Below are positions 53,143 to 63,879 of a stretch of 64,000 nt of DNA, piece after piece. The notes beneath the pieces were generated by a model. The model was not told the DNA's origin. It made no database searches and saw only the letters and a program-made list of their open reading frames with translations. The DNA is taken from contig CAOLHI010000964.1 in the NCBI GenBank assembly GCA_948474755.1, positions 399,001 through 463,000 of the forward strand, in the 5' to 3' direction. The stretch comes from Ctenosaura bakeri (lineage: Eukaryota > Chordata > Lepidosauria > Squamata > Iguanidae). Numbering within the stretch: the first letter of the stretch is position 1; every line of letters begins with the position of its first letter. Position numbers and translations under genes: made by a program.

Positions 53143-53960
53143 TTTTCTCAAACCTGGGACTCAAAGGCAGCTTACAAAACGAAAGGACTTATTTTTACAC
53201 AGGGAGCTAAAAGCATACAAAAAGTAATGATTAAAATAGCGTTGAAACTTTATTTATTTGTCTGCCTCTTTTATCATGAGTTGTCAGAGTGGCAAACAAA
53301 TAACAGATATGTACTGTATATTCTGTTTAAAATCAAGAGAAAAACATATTAAACAATTCAAGCAAGTTAATAGTCCAAATGCTGAAAGAGATCTTTTGGT
53401 TAAAAAATTGTGCATGCTTAAAAGTAAGTTAGGAACCAAAAGGATTAATAAAAAGTCCCTTGGCGCTGAAGAGAGAACCAACACTGGCATCAGTTTGAGG
53501 AGAGGGGTGCCACACCTGAGAAGCCCCCCCCCATGTCTTACCCCCTTGTATTTCCCCTTCTGGTAAACTTATGATTAAAATGGTAATGAACTGTTTATAG
53601 AATTAAAAACATCTCCATTTTAAAGCAAAGGAGAACAGTGCCCTAAGAAGAGCCATCTTTTTGTAAAACAATAGTGTCCCCAAAGACGGTTGGAATAATA
53701 ATTTTTAAGAAGTCCAGTCAAAAAAGGAGCCAATTCCAGGCTGCCAATTCCAGATTTTGGGAGCAGCCACCAAGAAGTCCCCTTTCTCTGCTGCTTCTGG
53801 GCAATGATGGACTGTTAATGTCAACAGACAACACCAACAGGATTCCAGTTTTAAAATTTGGAGAGAAAACGTATCGTTTGGTGCGAAATGGGCAGCAGCT
53901 GGAGTTGCTAGCTGAGTCTTGGTGGCTTCCAGTTCACTGGGGCAATAAATCCATTCCAGG
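53143..53960. repeat. Dispersed family R3 copy
   Basis: ACTCAAAGGCAGCTTACAAA, an A-rich stretch, GGAACCAAAAGGATTAATAA, then TTTTGGGAGCAGCCACCAAG. It has the R3 order but is diverged. Confidence 0.45.
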
Positions 53961-54032
53961 TTTTGGGTGGCTGTGAGGTCCTAGTTTGGAGCTGGGATTC
54001 AGCACCTTGGTCAACTCCTTTGAAGGGTGCAG

Positions 54033-54226
54033 GGCCATTTCCGCACTGCACTCTTCTAGCGCGATTATTCCACTTTCAGCCTCCTATGGAATCCTGGGGT
54101 TTCCAGTTTAGGGAGGGGCCTTTGAGGATGGCCTTTGAGGCCCCTCCTGAAACTGCAAACCCCAGGATTCCATAGGAGGTTGAAAGTGGAATAATCGCAC
54201 TATAAGAGTCTAGTGTAGAAATGGCC
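54033..54226. mobile_element. Fold-back family A copy 36
   Basis: Left arm CTCTTCTAGCGCGATTATTCC, right arm AATAATCGCACTATAAGAG: the ...TCTTA variant lies in both arms. Spacer TTTGAGGATGGCCTTTGAGG. Confidence 0.88.
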
Positions 54227-55084
54227 CTAATCAACTCTTGGATGATGACACAACACACTTGTAAATCCCGCTGGTTCAATAAATCTATTTTACCTGGGCC
54301 TACCATCAGCTTCCAGGCTAGTATGTATGTCTGAATGACAGCCTGGAAAAGCTATTTCCAGGCCCAGCTTTTGGACTTACGGCTGTTTTAGACTACAACT
54401 CTCAGAATCCCCCAACTTGCATGGTCAGAGGTTGATTCTGGGAGCTATACTCCGAAAAGCTTATTTTCCTAAGCTGTGGTTATATTTTCATTGGTACTGC
54501 ATAATCACCCCTAGTTGCAGGTAAGGCCAGAACATCAGGCGGTTTTTCAGTTTAGTTCCAAAAAAAGTAAGCGTTCCAAGTTTTGCCTTTCCAGCATCCT
54601 CCCCATGCACTGCAGTTTTACTGGGCAAAAAGGTCTTCTGGAAGGTGGAGCAGTATTAAAACCCACATTCATTGATTGCAACCACTGTGTAGTTAATGGA
54701 ACTCTCTGAGGGAGTGGAAATTTCCCTTTCTGTGCTCATTTCCTGCCGGCTGATCCTGGCCAACCTTATCCCCGCTGTGAAGCATCTTGCTAACCGCTGC
54801 TCCTCCCAGCATGTCTTCCTTCCTCAACACCTTCCGGAGGCCAAGGGTTTGCAAGTACGGACACGAGGAGTCCTGACCACGAGGAGTAGGGTGGGGATAT
54901 CCCAGTCCGGAGTTCAGCTCAGGACAAGGGAAGGAGATTCCGTCACACAGCCCATCATCCCCTCTCGGAACTCACTGTCGCAAGATGTGGGGGTGGCTCA
55001 AAGTTTGGCAAAGTTCTGGATTTGGATGATGGCTTCAAGAAGCCATTGGCCATGCAAGTTGTGCTGTGTGGTGGCTAGGGTTGC
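54227..55084. other. Intron 2, nothing firm
   Basis: A GACTACAACTCTCAGAATCC motif is at 54,392. Frames at 54.7-55.0 kb have no recognised similarity. Confidence 0.35.
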
Positions 55085-55240
55085 CATGTGACAGGCAGGG
55101 CAGGGCTCCTGTGCCTTTAATAGTTTTATAGAAATGGGAATTTCAGCAAGTGTTGTTTGTCGTATGAATTCCCCTGCTGAAATGTTCTTATCCACACAAC
55201 TGTTAAAAGCACAGGAGCCTTGTCTTGTTTTTAACAAGGG
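55085..55240. repeat. Fold-back family F copy 2
   Basis: GCTCCTGTGCCTTTAATAG...GGGAATTTCAGCAAGTG faces CTGCTGAAATGTTCTTA...TTAAAAGCACAGGAGCC, a clear inverted repeat around about 55,165. Confidence 0.65.
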
Positions 55241-55293
55241 AGCCACCTTCTGGAGGACTAGAGAGCCAATGAGGTTTTCTGGTTTGAGTCTTA

Positions 55294-55721
55294 GACCCTT
55301 TTCGCACACAGTTTCTGTAGCGCGAGGGCCCCTTGAGCGTCGCATAAATGGGAGCGTCAGTCCATACGACGCATTCCCATTCACGCGACGCTCACGATCC
55401 TAAGCGGGATGCACGCACATTTTCTTATTTTTGGCTCTAAGCCGAAAAATACTGCGCGGTTGCACAATGCTCCCAGGGCCCTCACGCACTTACCTGCGTG
55501 CAGTGCATCGAACGAGCCAGGCCGGTCGCTCTTCCTCTCCCAACGCAGCCTACAGCTCCCAGACTGCGCTGCGGAAAGAAGGAAGGGGTGCTAGCGCGAT
55601 GGTCGCGCTACCACGAAGCGACCTGCGGGATGAAGGAGCGGGGAGGCGGCAGTGTTCCGGATGAGGCTTATCGCGCGAGACGCCCTCCCCAGTCGTGCAA
55701 ATGGGTAACGTGCAAAAAGCC
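55294..55721. mobile_element. GC-rich DNA transposon, copy 2
   Basis: Left end GACCCTTTTCGCAC, right end GTGCAAAAAGCC, flanks TTA (55,291) and TCA (55,722), a probable decayed duplication. Internal segments match copy 1: GGGAGCGTCAGTCCATACGA vs GGGAGCGTCGCTCTGCACGA, TTTTTGGCTCTAAGCCGAAA and GCCTACAGCTCCCAG. CpG decay is more advanced than in copy 1. Confidence 0.82.
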
Positions 55722-55724
55722 TCA

Positions 55725-56125
55725 TAGACTAGGACTCTGGAGGCCAGAGTTCAGATCCCCACTTGGCCATGGAAACCTACTGGGTGACCTTGGTTAAGTT
55801 GCACTCTCTCAGAGGAAGGCAGTGGCAAATCCTCTGAACAAATTCTGCCAAGAAAGCCCCTTGATAGGTTTCTTTGTTGTGGTGGTTGTGTGCCATCAAG
55901 TTGTTTCGGACTTAGGGCAACCATAAGGTGAACCTATCACGGGGTTTTCTGGGGCTGAGAATGTGCGATGCACCCAAGGTCGCCCAGCAGGTTTCCATGG
56001 CTGAGCAGGGAACGGAACTCTGGTCTCCGGGGTTGTAGCCCAGTGCTCAAACTCCGGCCCCATGCTGGCTCTCTAGGTTCTCCTTAGGGCCACCATAAGT
56101 CAGGAATGACTTGAAAACACAATAA
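55725..56125 (+). mobile_element. tRNA-derived SINE split by an antisense SINE
   Basis: Sense body 55,728-55,872 (GACTCTGGAGGCCAGAGTTC, CTTGGCCATGGAAACCTACT), interrupted at GATAGGTTTCT by an antisense copy (55,873-56,073, GTGTGCCATCAAGTTGTTTC to CCATGCTGGCTCTCT). The sense tail GGTTCTCCTTAGGGCCACCA resumes at 56,076. Confidence 0.8.
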
Positions 56126-56369
56126 TAGTGGAGAACTGGGAAGCCAGGGGCTACCTCTAAATACCAGCTACTTAAGACCAGCACTGTTGGATGGCTGTTT
56201 TATATCACGTCCGGCTTGTAGGCCTTCCGTGGGGGCATCTAGTGACCCCCGTAACAAGCAGGATGCTGGAGAGCTGCTCCTTGTAGCAACATGCCAAGCA
56301 GGGGTGTATCTAGGGGGGAAGGGGTTGCCCCATAAATAAGTATTCACACACACACCCAAGAAATTGTTC

Positions 56370-56700
56370 AGTCCCCAAATTTTATCTGATGGGGCCAGAG
56401 CATGGATCAGAAAGTGGAACTGGTTGAAAAGCAGAAGCCAGTCCTTGGTCAGTCCTTCTCCTCTTGCCTTCTTCCTGGAGGGAACAGGAGGGAATTAGGG
56501 AGGCTCCCAGGCCTCCAGGAAGAAGGCAAGAGGAGAAGAACTGACCAAAGACTGAACCCCGTGTCAAAAGAACCCTGCACATCTCTAATTTACAACAGTC
56601 AAAAGAGTGGGACATCAAAAAAGAAGTCACCAAAAAGAAGGAGAGGAGACACCTGCATTGCTGGATGTTCGGCCGCTCATTCGCTGCAGTAACTTAAAAC
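56370..56700. repeat. Fold-back family B copy 4
   Basis: TTATCTGATGGGGCCAGAGC, GAAAGTGGAACTGGTTGAAA, arms TTCTCCTCTTGCCTTCTTCC / GGAAGAAGGCAAGAGGAGAA around about 56,505, then ACATCTCTAATTTACAACAG. Confidence 0.7.
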
Positions 56701-56819
56701 CTCCATCAGATATTTAGAAATACAGTTTAGGCACCCAACAAAAAGAAGGGGAGCAAAAGTTACCAAGGAAATATGAAGGCAGCGAATAGCCGTAAACCAT
56801 TTTCAGCATCTTGTTTTCT

Positions 56820-56920
56820 GCACTGCTAGAAATTTGCAGACTGAAGGAGAATTTCGTTTGTAGGGTAGAAGTTCTTATTTAGGAGGACGGTGCCCTCATT
56901 TTCCTCCCACCTTTCGTGGC
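56820..56920. repeat. Dispersed family C fragment
   Basis: CTAGAAATTTGCAGACTGAA, AGAAGTTCTTATTTAGGAGG and TGCCCTCATTTTCCTCC recur at 61.59-61.69 kb and, inverted, at 28.64-28.76 kb. Confidence 0.45.
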
Positions 56921-57136
56921 TGCGCATCTGAAACTCAAACTAAAGCACCACAACCACAGTCCTTGCTCCCTCACACTTTGTAGTGTGCAGTCGCTCCCAG
57001 ATTGTCCCTGGGTGGGACCCATGGGTCCTACGGAGGTGGTTCTAATAAGCAGGTCTTCCATGCTCAAATGCCTCAACCCTGGAAGAGTTTGCTATTCAGT
57101 GCTTAAAATAGTCAGTCCCAGGATGTCCTGAGTGGC

Positions 57137-57303
57137 AGAGACTGTTACGGCGCTATGATTCCACTTGAAACATCCTATGGAATCCTGGGGTTTGCAGTTT
57201 CGGGAGGGGCCGAATGGCCCCTCCCGAAACTGCAAACCCCAGGATTCCATAGGATGTTTCAAGTGGAATCATAGCGCCGTAACAGTCTCGTGCGGAAATG
57301 ACC
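57137..57303. mobile_element. Fold-back family A copy 37
   Basis: Arms are identical over about 40 nt and share two private changes: TTACGGCGC (usual TTATAGCGC) and TTGAAACATC (usual TTTCAACATC). The left terminus is eroded. Confidence 0.93.
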
Positions 57304-57442
57304 TAAGAAATGCATAAGGTTGCATGCATAAGGCAAATGCATAAGGTTGCATGCAGTAATTCTCTGTCTGTAGAGGTTTTCTGAGGAGCACAATAAAGAT
57401 GTCAAGGACTTGGAATCATTGGCCAAAATCCTACATCATGGT

Positions 57443-58022
57443 TGAATCATAGAATCTTAGATTTGGAAGAGACCCCAAGGGCCACCCAGTCCAACCCCTT
57501 TCTGCTACGCAGGAAGACACCGTCAAACCATTGAGACAAAGGGCCATCCAGCCTTCCTTTAAAAACCTCCAAAGAAGGAAGGAGACTCCACCACACTCCA
57601 TTGAGGCAGCAGATTGCACTGTCAAACCGTTCTTACTCTCAGGAAATTCTTCCTAAGGTTGAAGTGGAATCTCTTTTCCTGAAGTTAGAAGCCATTGCTC
57701 TGTGTCCTGGTCTCTGGAGCAGCAGAAAACAGGCCTGCCCCGTCTTTCATGGGACATCCTTTCAAATTCTAAACGTGGCTCTCACGTCACTTCTTAACCT
57801 TCTCTTCTCCAGGCTAAACATCCCCAGCTCCCTAAGCCGATCCTCGTAGGGCTTCATAGTTTCTAGGCCTCTTGCTGTTTGGGTCGGCTTCCTCTGGACT
57901 CATTCCAGCTTGTCAGTATCCTTCTTGAATTGCAGTGCCCAGAACTGGATGCAATATTCCATATGAGGTCTGACCAAAGCTGGACAGAGTGGTACTATTA
58001 CTTCCCTTGACCTAGACACTAT
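57443..58022 (-). mobile_element. CR1 LINE fragment
   Basis: Antisense CR1 tail and ORF2 C-terminus, ending at TTGACCTAGACACTAT where copy 38 of family A sits. Confidence 0.83.
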
Positions 58023-58201
58023 GGCCATTTCCGCACTAGCCTGTTATAGCGGATGATTCCACTTTCAACATCCTCTGGAATCCTGGGGTTTGCAGTTTCG
58101 GGAGGGGCCAGCCGGCCCCTCCCGAAACTGCAAACCCCAGGATTCCAGAGGAGCTTGAAAGTGGAATCATCGTGCTATAACAGGCTAGTGCAGAAATGGG
58201 C
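58023..58201. mobile_element. Fold-back family A copy 38
   Basis: Inserted at the edge of a CR1. Both arms have CTCTGG/CCAGAG. A 1-bp deletion (ATAGCGGATG) lies in the left arm only. Confidence 0.9.
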
Positions 58202-58254
58202 TAAGTTCCTATTGACATAAATCTCCATGTGTGGAGTTACACATCAGTTGTGCT

Positions 58255-58480
58255 ATGCAACCCTTGTGTTAAGGATCGAAAAAGGATTCACAAATCATTT
58301 GTTTCCTTGCTGAAAAAATGGTTCCCTCTTAGTCTGGAAACCTGGCCAGGAAGAATAACAAAGGTGTGAAGATCCTGTGTAGTTTTCACCCAGTATTCCC
58401 ACATCCTGAAGGATAGAGAGGAAATCACTGGTATTCTGTGCAGAAACACATGTAGGTTCTTTGCATAAGAACTGGGGTTT
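58255..58480. repeat. Dispersed family E-like fragment
   Basis: TCTGTGCAGAAACACATGTA at 58,433 resembles TCTGTGCAGAAATACACATA at 21,897. Weak. Confidence 0.3.
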
Positions 58481-58495
58481 ATTTGTGTAGAATCA

Positions 58496-58806
58496 TTGAA
58501 TCATAGAAATCTAGAGTTGGGAGAGACCCAGAGGCCATCCAGTCCAACCCCCTGCCATGCAGGAACACCCTCAAAGCACTCCCGACAGATGGCCATCCAG
58601 CCTCTGCTTAAAAACCTCCAAGGAAGGAGACTCCACCACACTCCCAGGCAGCAGATTCCACTGCCGGACAGCCCTGACGTCAGGAAGTTCTTCCTGAGGT
58701 TCAAGTGGAATCTCCTTTCCTGCAGCTTGAATCCATTGCTCCTTGTCCTGGTCTCTGGAGCAGCAGAAAACAAGCCCTCTCCCTCCTCTACGTGGCATCC
58801 CTTCAA
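58496..58806 (-). mobile_element. CR1 LINE 3' end
   Basis: Antisense; the reverse strand keeps RFHLNLRKNFLTS and GCHVEEGEGLFSAAPETRTR. Joined directly to a SINE at 58,807. Confidence 0.86.
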
Positions 58807-58988
58807 AAGAGAGCCGAGTGTGGTGCAGTAGATGAGCTTTGGACGACAGCCCTGGAGACCAGTATTTGATTTTCTGCTTGGCTAGGGAAACCCTCTGAGT
58901 GACCATGGGAACGTCACACACTGTCAGCCCCAGAAAACCCGATGATAGGGTCTCCTTAGGGTGGAAATGACGTGAAGGCACACAACAA
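58807..58988 (+). mobile_element. tRNA-derived SINE
   Basis: AGAGCCGAGTGTGGTGCAGT, GAGACCAGTATTTGATTTTC, CTAGGGAAACCCTCTGAGTG and GTGGAAATGACGTGAAGGCA. It begins exactly where the CR1 stops. Confidence 0.75.
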
Positions 58989-59005
58989 TTTGTGTAAAAC
59001 AAAGT

Positions 59006-59205
59006 ACATGTCTGCACTACAGTGTTAAAGTGCTGCTATTCCACTTTCAATGCCCTGTGGCATTCTGGGGTTTGTAGTTTACTGAGACCAAAGAGCTCTT
59101 TGGCTGAGAATTCAAAGTGCCCTTCCCTAAACTACAAACCCCAGAATTCCATAGGAGGTTGAAAGTGGAATGATCGTGCTATAAGAGTGTTGTGCGGAAA
59201 TGGCC
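59006..59205. mobile_element. Fold-back family A copy 39 (asymmetric subfamily)
   Basis: Same ACTGAGACCAAAGAGCTCTT arm as copy 8, so these two represent one subfamily. The right end reads GTGTTGTGCGGAAATGGCC. Confidence 0.85.
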
Positions 59206-59214
59206 AAAGTGTTA

Positions 59215-59345
59215 TTTTATGCAAAACCTACCGTTTTCAGATAACGACAGGAAAGGGGTTGCATAAAATCTTTCACTGTGCAAGATTGTTTGGTGCAAAA
59301 TAATGGTATTTTTTCACACAAAGCAGTCCTCTTGCATTTTAAAAC
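59215..59345. repeat. Family E-like fragment
   Basis: TTTTATGCAAAACCTACCG and GTTGCATAAAATCTTTCAC form a short inverted pair. Confidence 0.3.
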
Positions 59346-59448
59346 TAAAAGCTACTGAAAGTTTGCCAGTATGGAGCCCTTCCCACAATGGAGATAATTG
59401 CAGAGCAGATAATGATCCTTGTAAAATTTGGTGTCACGATAGAATCTT

Positions 59449-60200
59449 GGAGTTCTGAGGAACTTCAAGGGACATCTGGTCCAACCCCTTGCCCTGTAGG
59501 AATGCAAAATAAAGCACTCCCAAATGCCCACCCGGCTTCTCTTTAAAGTCCTAGAAGTGGAAGAGTCCAACATCTTCCATTGTTGAACAGTTCTTACAGT
59601 TAAGAAATCCTTTCTAATGGAATCACCTTTCTTGTCATTTGATTCCATTGCTTCTTGTTCTAGTCTTTGGAGCAGCAGAAAACAAGCTGGCTCCGTCTTC
59701 CCTATGACATCCCTCCAGATACTTAAAGATAACAGTAATGTTCCCCAATAGTCTTCTCCTCACCAAGCTGAGCATACCCAGATCCCTCCGTTGTTGCTCA
59801 TGTGGTTTGGCTTCCAAACATTTGACCATTTTCGTTGCCCTCCTCTGGACACCTTCCAGCCTGTCTACATCATTCCTGAACTGTGGTGCCCAGAACTGGA
59901 CACAGGCTGCCAGGAGAAGTCTGACCAAGCAGAATAGAGCGGCACTATGACTTGCCGTGATCTGAACACTAGATTTGTGTTGACGCAGCCTGGAATTGCA
60001 TTGGCATTTTAGGCTGCCGCATCACACTGTTGACTAGTGTTTGGCTTGTGGTGTTCAAAAATGCCGCAATCCTTTTCACATGTGCTGTTGTCGGGCCAGG
60101 TGTCACCCATCCTATATTCGTACAGTTCATTACTCCTGACTACATGTGGTACCATACATTTATCCCGGCTGAAATTCATTTTGTGAGTTCTGATAGAACA
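59449..60200 (-). mobile_element. Old CR1 LINE fragment
   Basis: Antisense. The reverse strand shows [33 protein letters not shown] and a diverged [10 protein letters not shown]. More decayed than the 42.7-kb copy. Confidence 0.78.
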
Positions 60201-60269
60201 CTGTTTTTTGTGTATCACACAGCAATCTTGGACAAAACAAACAAAAAACAAAAAACAAAAAACAAACAA

Positions 60270-60480
60270 ACAACCACATGCCTATTTGGAAACATTGGGT
60301 TTTTTGGTGCAAAAATCCCGTAATTCTCATGCCAAAAAACCCCTAGTGTGGATTTCTGTGCAGAATAATTTCCCGAATCACTTCCAAGTGTGGAAATACC
60401 AAGGGAGAAGAACACAGGAATGTTTGTTTTTCTGCTCAGCAGGGAGAAAACTGTGGAAATTATTTGTCCTCATTTGCATG
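60270..60480. repeat. Dispersed family E copy
   Basis: TGGTGCAAAAATCCCGTAAT, CATGCCAAAAAACCCC and GAATAATTTCCCGAATCACT parallel 21.9-22.1 kb. Preceded by (AAAC)n at 60,235-60,272. Confidence 0.4.
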
Positions 60481-60983
60481 GATGAAATAGTTCAATATTA
60501 ACACCATGCACTTGTGTTGCACGGGTGGGTGGTGGTCGTGCAACTGAATCCAAATGAGCACACATGTCAACTTGTGAAGGAACATCATGCGCTTTTGCAC
60601 AACCCCGCTACCACAACCTTGATCAGAATAAAAACGTTCCGCACGCATGAGGACACCAACTGGGATTCTGAAGTGTGCTTGCGTATGTGTGTGCAAAAAT
60701 TTGGTTGTATTTTTTCTGGGTGCTTAGCAACAGCATGGTGTTGCGCATCAAGGGATACAATTGCTGCGCACTGGAGTATAGCATCGCTAATCCTGCTTGT
60801 GCTTCACCTCAACCCATCTTTTCTGCTCTCCTACCCTGCTTCCAAAACCGGTGACACCCAAGAAACATTTACAACATGGAAGCGCAAATGGATCACACAA
60901 CACATCCATCACTGTTGGTACCAATGGCTATATGGATGTCTTGTTACAAAATGCCAGCTACACAGACTTAGGAGAGAGAGATG

Positions 60984-61064
60984 CTTTTTTTGGACTACAA
61001 CTCCCAGAATCCCCACGGTGGCCATGGCCACTGTGGGGATTCTGGGAGTTGTAGTCCAAAAAAG
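60984..61064. repeat. Near-perfect 81-bp hairpin
   Basis: TTTTTTGGACTACAACTCCC, AGAATCCCCAC and their inverse flank a centre GGTGGCCATGGCCACTG. A fold-back unrelated in sequence to families A and B. Confidence 0.85.
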
Positions 61065-62076
61065 AATTGCTTTCTCATGCTTTCCCTGGCACAATAAAGC
61101 ATGATGTCCAAAGACAATGTGCTCTTTAATTGGCATGAAGGACAGTAATTGCCACCTAACTACAATTATATAATTGGTTCCTCTCACTTTCCCGTCTTGG
61201 AAATGGTGTCTCAGAGTTGTGAGATCCACCACCCGCGCCACCCAGGAGGTGTGAGTTTGGTGCTTTGCACCGTTCTGCCAGCTTTGAGAAAGGACTCCCA
61301 GAAGGCGTTGTGAAATGTGTTTTTGTGTGTGTATGCATGTGTGTGTGTGAGAGAGAGAAAGGTATAGAGGGGCTTGAAATGAGGGCTTTGTCCCCCAAAT
61401 AAGAATTCCGCCTCCCCAAATTTTCCCTTATTCTCCTAATTTCTAAAATTGCAGAGAGTGAAGCAACCGTTGATGCCTCAAACTCTTCCATGTGCTGTGT
61501 TCACCTCCCTTTGGCTTTTCCTTCCCTGCTCCTTTCCTCTGGGTGTCTAAGCTCTTTTTCTGAATGCTCAATGGAAGGGTTGAGTTACCGCAAGGCTAGA
61601 AATTTGGGGACCTGAAGGAAAAATTTTTACGGAGGGGCAGAATTCTTATTTGGGGGAGGCAAGGCCGTCATTTTGCGCTCTCCTCCCCCATAGCTACGTC
61701 TCCGGCATCGCCTACGAACAGTGCAGTGGGAGAATGCATGCCGATGCCCACAAGGCAAGACCAAGTTGCGCGACCATCCGGACAAGGTCGGGAGAATGTG
61801 GAACGTGCGGGATGAGTGTATGCAGAATTGGGACCAACGGGCGGGAGACCGGACGGTGTGAAGAAGAGCCAGGCTAGCATGAGGAGGGGTCTCGAGAGCC
61901 TGTCCCCGTATATTTGTCTCGCACCAAAAAAGCTGAAGTTGTGCGAGGCCCTGAATGCGCGAGGAAGGTGCATGCATGCGCTGGGGCCTCGCACCTTCCT
62001 TTCTTCTGGCCCCACCCTTTTCCCCATCTGTTCCCCTCAGGAAGGGCAAGGAGGAGGGGCCCTGAGTGGAAACGGC
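61065..62076. other. Intron 2; family C sequence at 61.37-61.45 and 61.59-61.69 kb
   Basis: CCCCAAATAAGAATTCCGCC (inverse) and AGAATTCTTATTTGGGGGAG bracket about 300 bp, so family C is itself an inverted-repeat element here. The rest is unassigned. Confidence 0.45.
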
Positions 62077-62153
62077 TAATTAAGACCTTGGTGTGTCTAA
62101 TTAACACTTTCCCCTTGCAGCGAATTAATTAGGCTCCAGGTTGCCATGGAAAT
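62077..62153. promoter_or_regulatory. Homeodomain/RFX motif cluster in intron 2
   Basis: Three TAATTA cores (62,077, 62,098, 62,126) and one X-box-like GTTGCCATGGAAAT (62,140-62,153) lie within 77 bp of non-repeat sequence, 1.7 kb before exon 3. This looks like a compact candidate enhancer. Conservation is not testable here. Confidence 0.4.
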
Positions 62154-62689
62154 GGGATGTGACCTAGAAACGGAAGCAGGGATTTGAGGAGGGGGTGCTG
62201 TTTCATGGGTTCCTCTCCCCCCCCATATCCCCTGCCCCTGGAGGCATGGTTTGGGTGCAAGGGCCTTTCAGCCTATAGCACCTCTTTAATCCCAGATTCA
62301 ACTTTTCCTTTAAAAAGAGAGAAAAAAAGAAAGAAATTAACTCCAAATCCAAAGCAGGTTAGAACCCTCCAAAGAAGTATGCGCATTCCCTCGCTTAACC
62401 GTCTTGACTTTTACTTGGTTGCCTGACTTTTACCTGATGCAGCCAGGGCTGGCGCTCTTAATTTTCCCCATTTCCTAGCCTCTGTTAACCTCTGACCCCC
62501 GACCCTCCTCATCTACTGACCCCCTCCTCTTCTCTCTGGGAACATCTGATGCCAAGGAGATTCCATTCTTGGGACCAGAGCTCCTTGTCTTTCCAATTTA
62601 CTGGACTTCTATCTCCGTCTTTAACTCTCTGGCCTCAGCCCAGGGTGGCTTTTAAGGTCAGGGGTGCAGGGAATCTGTGCCAGGTTTTA

Positions 62690-62745
62690 CAGTCAGCCCT
62701 CCACATTTGTGGGTTAAGTGTTCATGGATTTGAATATTTGTGGAT
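62690..62745. repeat. Tigger/MER8-like terminus
   Basis: CAGTCAGCCCTCCACATTTG, TGGGTTAAGTGTTCATGG and GAATATTTGTGG match the opening of the 26,095 element type. Confidence 0.45.
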
Positions 62746-63235
62746 TAGTGTCTTTGCCACAGCCTCCACTGTGCCCTACGCCATTTTTAACAGAGATGTC
62801 GATAACACCGATGTCTCTGGGAGGAAATCAAACTGGTGAGGTGACTGGTCCTAGCTGTGCGCACATTCCCTTGCTCGCTTGCGCAGGAGAGGAGAGGAGA
62901 GGATGGGAGAGGAGGAGAAAGGAGGGTGCGCATGTTTGCCTGCACACATATCCCGTTTCTCCCTCCTCTTGTTCCCCCTTTTCATCCCTGACCCCCTCCT
63001 GCCTGTGCAAGTAGGTCAACTGGGCCCATCCGCTTACCAGTACAGGTACTTTTCTCTGTGCGTTAAGTATGGCATTTTTGCACATTCACCTGACCTGAGC
63101 CCCTGTGAAAGTGGAGAGCCGACTGCATTTCATGCGTCGAAGAAGCTCTGCAAGGTGCTAGAGTGGGGATATTGGGTTGGGCACCTTGGAGAGCAGCCCC
63201 TGAAGAAGGGGTGGGTTTACCAGACTCCTGACTGA
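62746..63235. other. Intron 2 end, nothing recognised
   Basis: No repeat or exon identified. Confidence 0.3.
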
Positions 63236-63396
63236 GGCTGTTTCCGCACCACACTGCAATAGTGCTATTGCTCCACTTTCAACATCCTGTGGAATCCTGG
63301 GGCCTCAAAGCCCCTCCCTAAACGGCAAACCCCAGGATTGCACAGGATGTTGAAAGTGGAGTAATAGCGCTATTGCAGCGGAGGGCAGAAATGGCC
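63236..63396. mobile_element. Fold-back family A copy 40
   Basis: Short copy with AATAGTGCTATTGCTCCAC and GTGGAGTAATAGCGCTATTG in the arms; the GAGTAATAG/CTCCAC change is shared by both arms. It ends 483 bp before exon 3. Confidence 0.88.
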
Positions 63397-63879
63397 TTCG
63401 AAGCCACCAGCCATTGCACCCCTAGCTTTCGGGGTCGTCCGGTTGGGATTCTCTTCCCCGGGGTCCTCTCCTCCTTCCCAGCTGAACGCCCGCCCATCCA
63501 TTCATCCCAGGAGTGTAGAAACACCGTTCCTGTCACCTCAGGCCACCATCTGCATTGCTTAAAAAAGCAATTTCCATGGTTGCTCGGAGTTATGACCCCT
63601 TGCACCTCAAGACTCCCCCTGGTTGGATTCTCACACACGTCTCTATGGTGGTTATTGGCACATGGGTTCTGGATTGGGTCCTGTGTGTTGGAATAGAACT
63701 TTTCAGATTGCAAAAACGTGGCCAGCTCCCATCCTATGCAGATCACCGGGTCCAAGAGAAGCGAGTGTTTCTATCCGTGGGGGGGAACCTTGATCCGGGG
63801 AGAAAATCAGGCTGGGGGGGGGCTTTGTTTTCTGCTTCCCTGCCTCACGCTGCCTCGTCTCTCCCTTCTCGTCTCGCAG

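Larger units (their letters stand above)
44446..63879 (+). other. NLGN2: NLGN2 intron 2
   Basis: This 19,434-nt intron has a weak GTATTT donor and a TCTCGCAG acceptor, phase 1. It carries about 13 family A copies, six mostly antisense CR1 fragments, tRNA-type SINEs, the second GC-rich transposon and a short homeodomain/RFX motif cluster near 62.1 kb. I found no coding exon in it. Confidence 0.9.
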
